From an uncultured Eubacterium sp. (GTDB lineage: Bacteria > Bacillota > Clostridia > Lachnospirales > Lachnospiraceae): 7,338 nucleotides of DNA. The stretch spans positions 1 to 7,338 of the forward strand of contig CABRZK010000125.1 of assembly GCA_902475415.1 (NCBI GenBank), given 5' to 3'. Made by a program: the position numbers and the translations under genes. How positions within the stretch are numbered: position 1 is the stretch's first letter; each line of letters starts with the position of its first letter. Positions 4,889-7,338 of this stretch are shown here, one piece after another. The notes under the pieces were generated by a model, which made no database searches, was not told the DNA's origin, and was given only the letters and a program-made list of their open reading frames with translations.

Positions 4889-5266
4889 ATGAATACTTAC
4901 AAGAGAAATCTCATCTTGCGCGGAGATATTCTCTATGCCGAGCTGGGTATGGCGGCTGGCTCTGAGCAGGCTGGCTTTCGTCCAGTAGTCGTCATTCAGA
5001 ATGATGTTGGTAATCGTTATAGTCCAACGGTTATTGTTGCACCGCTGACCAGCAATATCAGAAAAAACATTTTACCGACTCATGTGCATGTAGGTCGAGA
5101 GAGTGGTGTACGTCCCTCTCTGGTCTTGCTGGAGCAGCTGCGGACGGTCGATAAGTGCAGACTGGGAGATAAGATCGGCCATGTAAGCAAAAGCGTTATG
5201 CACCAGATTGATGCAGCAGCGGCTATCAGTCTTGGTTTGCGCTCGTTGCAGAAAGACGAGGTGTGA
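4889..5266 (+). CDS. mazF: MazF/PemK-type toxin-like endoribonuclease
   Basis: This 125-aa protein has the full MazF/PemK pattern. RGDILYAELG (11-20) is the first strand, GSEQAGFRPVVVIQND (24-39) holds the conserved Arg31 near the active site, and SPTVIVAPLTS (45-55) holds Thr54. LPTHVHV (62-68) and SLVLLEQLRTVDKCRL (77-92) complete the barrel. MazF enzymes are dimers that cut single-stranded RNA at short motifs and are neutralised by a small MazE-like antitoxin. ATG 4889 is chosen because AGGAGGG at 4877-4883 fits it; an in-frame upstream ATG at 4853, overlapping the previous gene, has no such site. It starts 28 bp after the sigma-like gene and ends two bases before the next start. No MazE-like gene is seen in the window, so it is an orphan toxin, has an unusual antitoxin, or depends on one elsewhere. 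Length and residues look intact. Confidence 0.93.
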   Translation: MNTYKRNLILRGDILYAELGMAAGSEQAGFRPVVVIQNDVGNRYSPTVIVAPLTSNIRKNILPTHVHVGRESGVRPSLVLLEQLRTVDKCRLGDKIGHVSKSVMHQIDAAAAISLGLRSLQKDEV

Positions 5267-5268
5267 CG

Positions 5269-5745
5269 ATGAATGTCGAATTGAATACCGCTGTGGTAAT
5301 TGATGACTGGCAGGCTGTTGTAAACCGTACTGTGGCGAATTACTTCGATTCGCTTGGCTTTGAACATATGGATCAGGTCCTGGATATGCGCGTCTTTGAT
5401 CTGCTGAATATGAACCTGCTCGATGCAGTACGAGTCGAGGAAATTATCGTTTGCCTGTATCGCAGTCTGAATCCGAATATCACAGTAGACGAAGCGATGT
5501 ACTGTGGGGCAATGAATCAGTGCTTCGACTACACCGGATGGAGAAAGGTTCACAGGCAGCTTGAAAAGATTACGGTCGGGGATTTAGTCCTTACGGAGAA
5601 CATCAACCTCAGAGCGATTCAGCATTTTTATGATGCTATCCGAAAGAAGTTTTTCAAGTCGAGAGAATATGACTGGTGTGAATACCGTTACACAAATTAC
5701 CAGGACTATGCGGAGAAACGAACAGCAGGAGGTAAGAGAAAATGA
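5269..5745 (+). CDS. Uncharacterised 158-aa protein with a possible HhH/alpha-CTD-like segment
   Basis: I do not recognise this 158-aa protein. It is soluble and acidic in its first half and basic at the C-terminus (EKRTAGGKRK). Residues 28-70 (SLGFEHMDQVLDMRVFDLLNMNLLDAVRVEEIIVCLYRSLNP) have the rhythm of helix-hairpin-helix or RNA polymerase alpha-CTD segments, in which a ...DLL-M...V--I--L pattern binds DNA or a partner. Residues 90-145 form a second helical region rich in aromatic and basic residues (WRKVHRQLEK, HFYDAIRKKFF, YDWCEYRYTNY). ATG 5269 is chosen over GTG 5263 because GAGGTG at 5258-5263 serves it. It begins two bases after the toxin-like gene and its stop overlaps the xis start as ATGA, so it should be co-translated with both. 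It could be an excision accessory protein or a non-standard antitoxin; neither is shown. Confidence 0.8.
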   Translation: MNVELNTAVVIDDWQAVVNRTVANYFDSLGFEHMDQVLDMRVFDLLNMNLLDAVRVEEIIVCLYRSLNPNITVDEAMYCGAMNQCFDYTGWRKVHRQLEKITVGDLVLTENINLRAIQHFYDAIRKKFFKSREYDWCEYRYTNYQDYAEKRTAGGKRK

Positions 5746-5954
5746 ATAGAGAAGAAAAAAACAATCTGGTTCCCGTCTGGGAACGGGCAACAATCACGCT
5801 GGAAGAAGCTGCTGCCTATACCGGCATTGGTGTCAGAAAGCTGAGAGAAATGACGGACGAGCCGACCTGCGATTATGTCATGTGGGTTGGCAACAGGCGA
5901 ATGATTAAGCGCCGGAAACTGGATGAGTATCTGGAGAACGCATACTCCGTCTAA
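5742..5954 (+). CDS. xis: Tn916-type excisionase (Xis)
   Basis: This 70-aa protein matches the Tn916 Xis layout: PVWERATITLEEAAAYTGIG (11-30), VRKLREMTDE (31-40), then a wing WVGNRRMIKRRKLDEYLE (48-65). It is a winged-helix, MerR-like DNA-binding protein that bends the element ends and steers the integrase towards excision. Length is typical (Tn916 Xis is about 67 aa). The ATG overlaps the previous stop as ATGA, and AGGAGGT lies ten bases upstream at 5726-5732, so it is translationally coupled to the toxin-like operon. The integrase follows after 109 bp, the usual xis-int order. Excision is therefore tied to expression of the sigma-like operon. Confidence 0.94.
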   Translation: MNREEKNNLVPVWERATITLEEAAAYTGIGVRKLREMTDEPTCDYVMWVGNRRMIKRRKLDEYLENAYSV

Positions 5955-5994
5955 TGCAACTGTGTGATTTGCTTCCGACCACTGCATTTGTACA

Positions 5995-6032
5995 TTGGGA
6001 AAACGGGACGTCATTGTTTATGCTATTCCCGT
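5995..6032 (+). promoter_or_regulatory. Possible separate integrase promoter with flanking inverted repeat
   Basis: TTGGGA (5995-6000) and TATGCT (6019-6024) are 18 bp apart, the same -10 hexamer and spacing as the polymerase promoter. ACGGGA (6003-6008) and TCCCGT (6027-6032) form a dyad around the -10 box. The -35 is weak, matching four of six bases. The dyad may be an operator, a short hairpin in a readthrough transcript, or chance. Confidence 0.35.
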
Positions 6033-6063
6033 AAGAAAAATTTGATGAAGGAAGGGAAAAACA

Positions 6064-7338
6064 ATGGTATCGAAGAAGAAAGTCAAATCAAAGAACGGCG
6101 TTCGCTTTGACAGTAAGCATATCAGGCTGCGCACAGGCGAAAGTGAAAAAGACAATGGCACCTATGTTTACCGCTGGACGGATAAAGTCGGGAAACGCCA
6201 TGCAGTATATGCTCCCACGCTGGCTGATTTGCGAGAGCAGGAAGAACAGATCATCGTAGACCGGCATGACGGTATTAAGACGAATGTAAAGAACATCACC
6301 GTAAACGATCTCTTTGACCTGTGGGTTCAGGTGAAGAGAGGCGTTAAAGACAGCACGATGAAGAACTACATTTATATGTATGAGATGTTCGTGAAGCCGA
6401 CTTTCGGAAAGAAAAAGCTGACACAGGTTAAGAAATCAGATGTACGCCGGTTCTACAATCAGCTTGTTGATGAGCGCATCTTGAAAATCTCTACTTTGGA
6501 CGGCATTCATAACGTGCTCCATCAGGTCTTTGCAATCGCTGTCGATGATGATATGACCCGGAATAATCCGACCGACAATATGCTGCGTGAGCTGAAATCG
6601 GCACATGGTCACGAGGTGGAAAAGCGAAAGGCGTTGACCGTTGAGCAGGAAAGGATCTTCCTTGAATATCTCAGGAATTCGCCGCGCTACAATCACTGGT
6701 ATCCGGTCTTTTATATCATGGCAAACACCGGGATGCGTGTTGGCGAGATTACCGGCCTGCGCTGGTGTGATGTGGATTTCAAGACAGGACTTATCAACGT
6801 GAACCATACGCTGGTCTATTACAATCATCGTGATGAGCATGGCTGCTATTTCTCTATCAATACACCCAAAACCAAAGCTGGTATCCGCGAAATTCCAATG
6901 ACAGAGGGCGTTGTCGAAGCATTTAAGATGGAGAAAGAGTATCAAGAAGAAAATAATATCATTAGTGTCAGTCATATCGAAGGTTATTCTGATTTTATCT
7001 TCGTCAACCGATTCGGAGAGGTACAGCATCAGGGAACACTGAATAAGGCACTGCGCAGAATCATGCGCGATTGTAATGGCGAAATCCTTGAAAACAATGA
7101 CATTGACGATGAGCCGGTGCTCCTCCCATGTTTCAGTTGTCATGTACTGCGGCATACTTTTGCAACGCGTATGTGCGAGTCTGGACTGAATGTAAAGGTC
7201 GTACAATCAGTGCTAGGCCATGCGGATGTAACCACCACTCTCCAGATTTATGTTACGGTGTCGAACGAAATGAAAAAGAGGGAGATTTTAACCTACAGTA
7301 ACTATATCCGGACGGGAGAGCGACAGCTACAAAATATA
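6064..7338 (+). CDS. int: Tn916-type tyrosine recombinase (integrase), 3' end beyond window
   Basis: The frame is open from ATG 6064 to the last base (425 codons, no stop). AAGGAAGGG at 6048-6056 is the ribosome binding site. Residues about 1-65 form the AP2-like arm-type DNA-binding domain (RTGESEKDNGTYVYRW, KVGKRHAVYA). Residues about 75-180 are the SAM-like core-binding domain. From about 195 comes the catalytic domain with the full set: Arg225 in TGMRVGEITGLRW, Lys269 in TPKTKAG, His360 and Arg363 in HVLRHTFATR, His386 in LGHADVTTTLQIY, and nucleophile Tyr396. It cuts and rejoins the attachment sites through a 3'-phosphotyrosine link. The nearest known type is Tn916/Tn1545 Int (about 405 aa), so little more than the tail should be missing. 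It follows xis by 109 bp. The attachment site normally lies just past int and is therefore outside the window; no second att copy was recognised. Confidence 0.95.
   Translation, partial: MVSKKKVKSKNGVRFDSKHIRLRTGESEKDNGTYVYRWTDKVGKRHAVYAPTLADLREQEEQIIVDRHDGIKTNVKNITVNDLFDLWVQVKRGVKDSTMKNYIYMYEMFVKPTFGKKKLTQVKKSDVRRFYNQLVDERILKISTLDGIHNVLHQVFAIAVDDDMTRNNPTDNMLRELKSAHGHEVEKRKALTVEQERIFLEYLRNSPRYNHWYPVFYIMANTGMRVGEITGLRWCDVDFKTGLINVNHTLVYYNHRDEHGCYFSINTPKTKAGIREIPMTEGVVEAFKMEKEYQEENNIISVSHIEGYSDFIFVNRFGEVQHQGTLNKALRRIMRDCNGEILENNDIDDEPVLLPCFSCHVLRHTFATRMCESGLNVKVVQSVLGHADVTTTLQIYVTVSNEMKKREILTYSNYIRTGERQLQNI

Noticed and set aside
6436..7206. Minus-strand open frame of 256 codons
   Set aside because: It is antisense to the integrase, which carries every catalytic residue. 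The product is an unstructured-looking shadow.
1..7338. CRISPR array, tRNA, rRNA or insertion sequence
   Set aside because: No regularly spaced repeats, tRNA cloverleaf pattern, rRNA-like sequence or transposase gene was seen.
7200..7338. Attachment site at the right edge
   Set aside because: The integrase frame is still open at the last base, so a site after int is outside the window and no matching core sequence was found inside.

Overview
The window looks like one end of an integrative element (an integrative and conjugative or mobilisable element, or a prophage-like relative) in a Gram-positive Firmicute, most likely a gut-type Clostridium relative. The evidence is the strong AGGAGG-type ribosome binding sites on nearly every gene, TTGACA/TATAAT-type promoters, a Tn916-type excisionase followed by a tyrosine integrase, and proteins of Clostridia-element type. 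The species cannot be fixed from this sequence.

Layout, left to right. (1) 1-194: decayed remnant of a RecA-fold/RepA-like ATPase gene in three reading frames, ending near a bidirectional terminator (144-180). (2) 243-1302, minus strand: a LexA/CI-type repressor (XRE helix-turn-helix plus S24 self-cleaving peptidase) followed by a 68-aa Cro-like regulator with a TTG start. (3) 1303-1453: divergent promoter region. The repressor has a perfect consensus promoter, and the rightward promoter carries a 16-bp dyad (ACGAT-N6-ATCGT) over its -35 box. (4) 1454-3998, plus strand: a compact operon of Y-family translesion polymerase, 87-aa companion protein, ImmA/IrrE-like metallopeptidase and 82-aa zinc-ribbon protein. 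(5) 3999-4266: no gene found; two tandem intrinsic terminators, the first part of a large folded RNA with a repeated 10-mer, then a hairpin that buries the next gene's Shine-Dalgarno. (6) 4267-5954, plus strand: a sigma-region-4-like protein, a MazF/PemK toxin-like endoribonuclease, an unrecognised 158-aa protein and a Tn916-type Xis, tightly packed. (7) 6064-7338: a tyrosine integrase with its full catalytic set, still open at the window edge.

How it may work (inference). DNA damage would activate RecA, the S24 repressor would cleave itself, and the dyad-controlled promoter would fire. That would make an error-prone polymerase together with an ImmA-like anti-repressor protease. The right-hand operon holds the excision and integration genes, an orphan MazF-like toxin that may act in maintenance, and a sigma-like regulator that may switch the module. 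The most interesting parts are the SOS-style mobile mutagenesis cassette, its two possible routes of derepression, and the structured leader between the two rightward operons.
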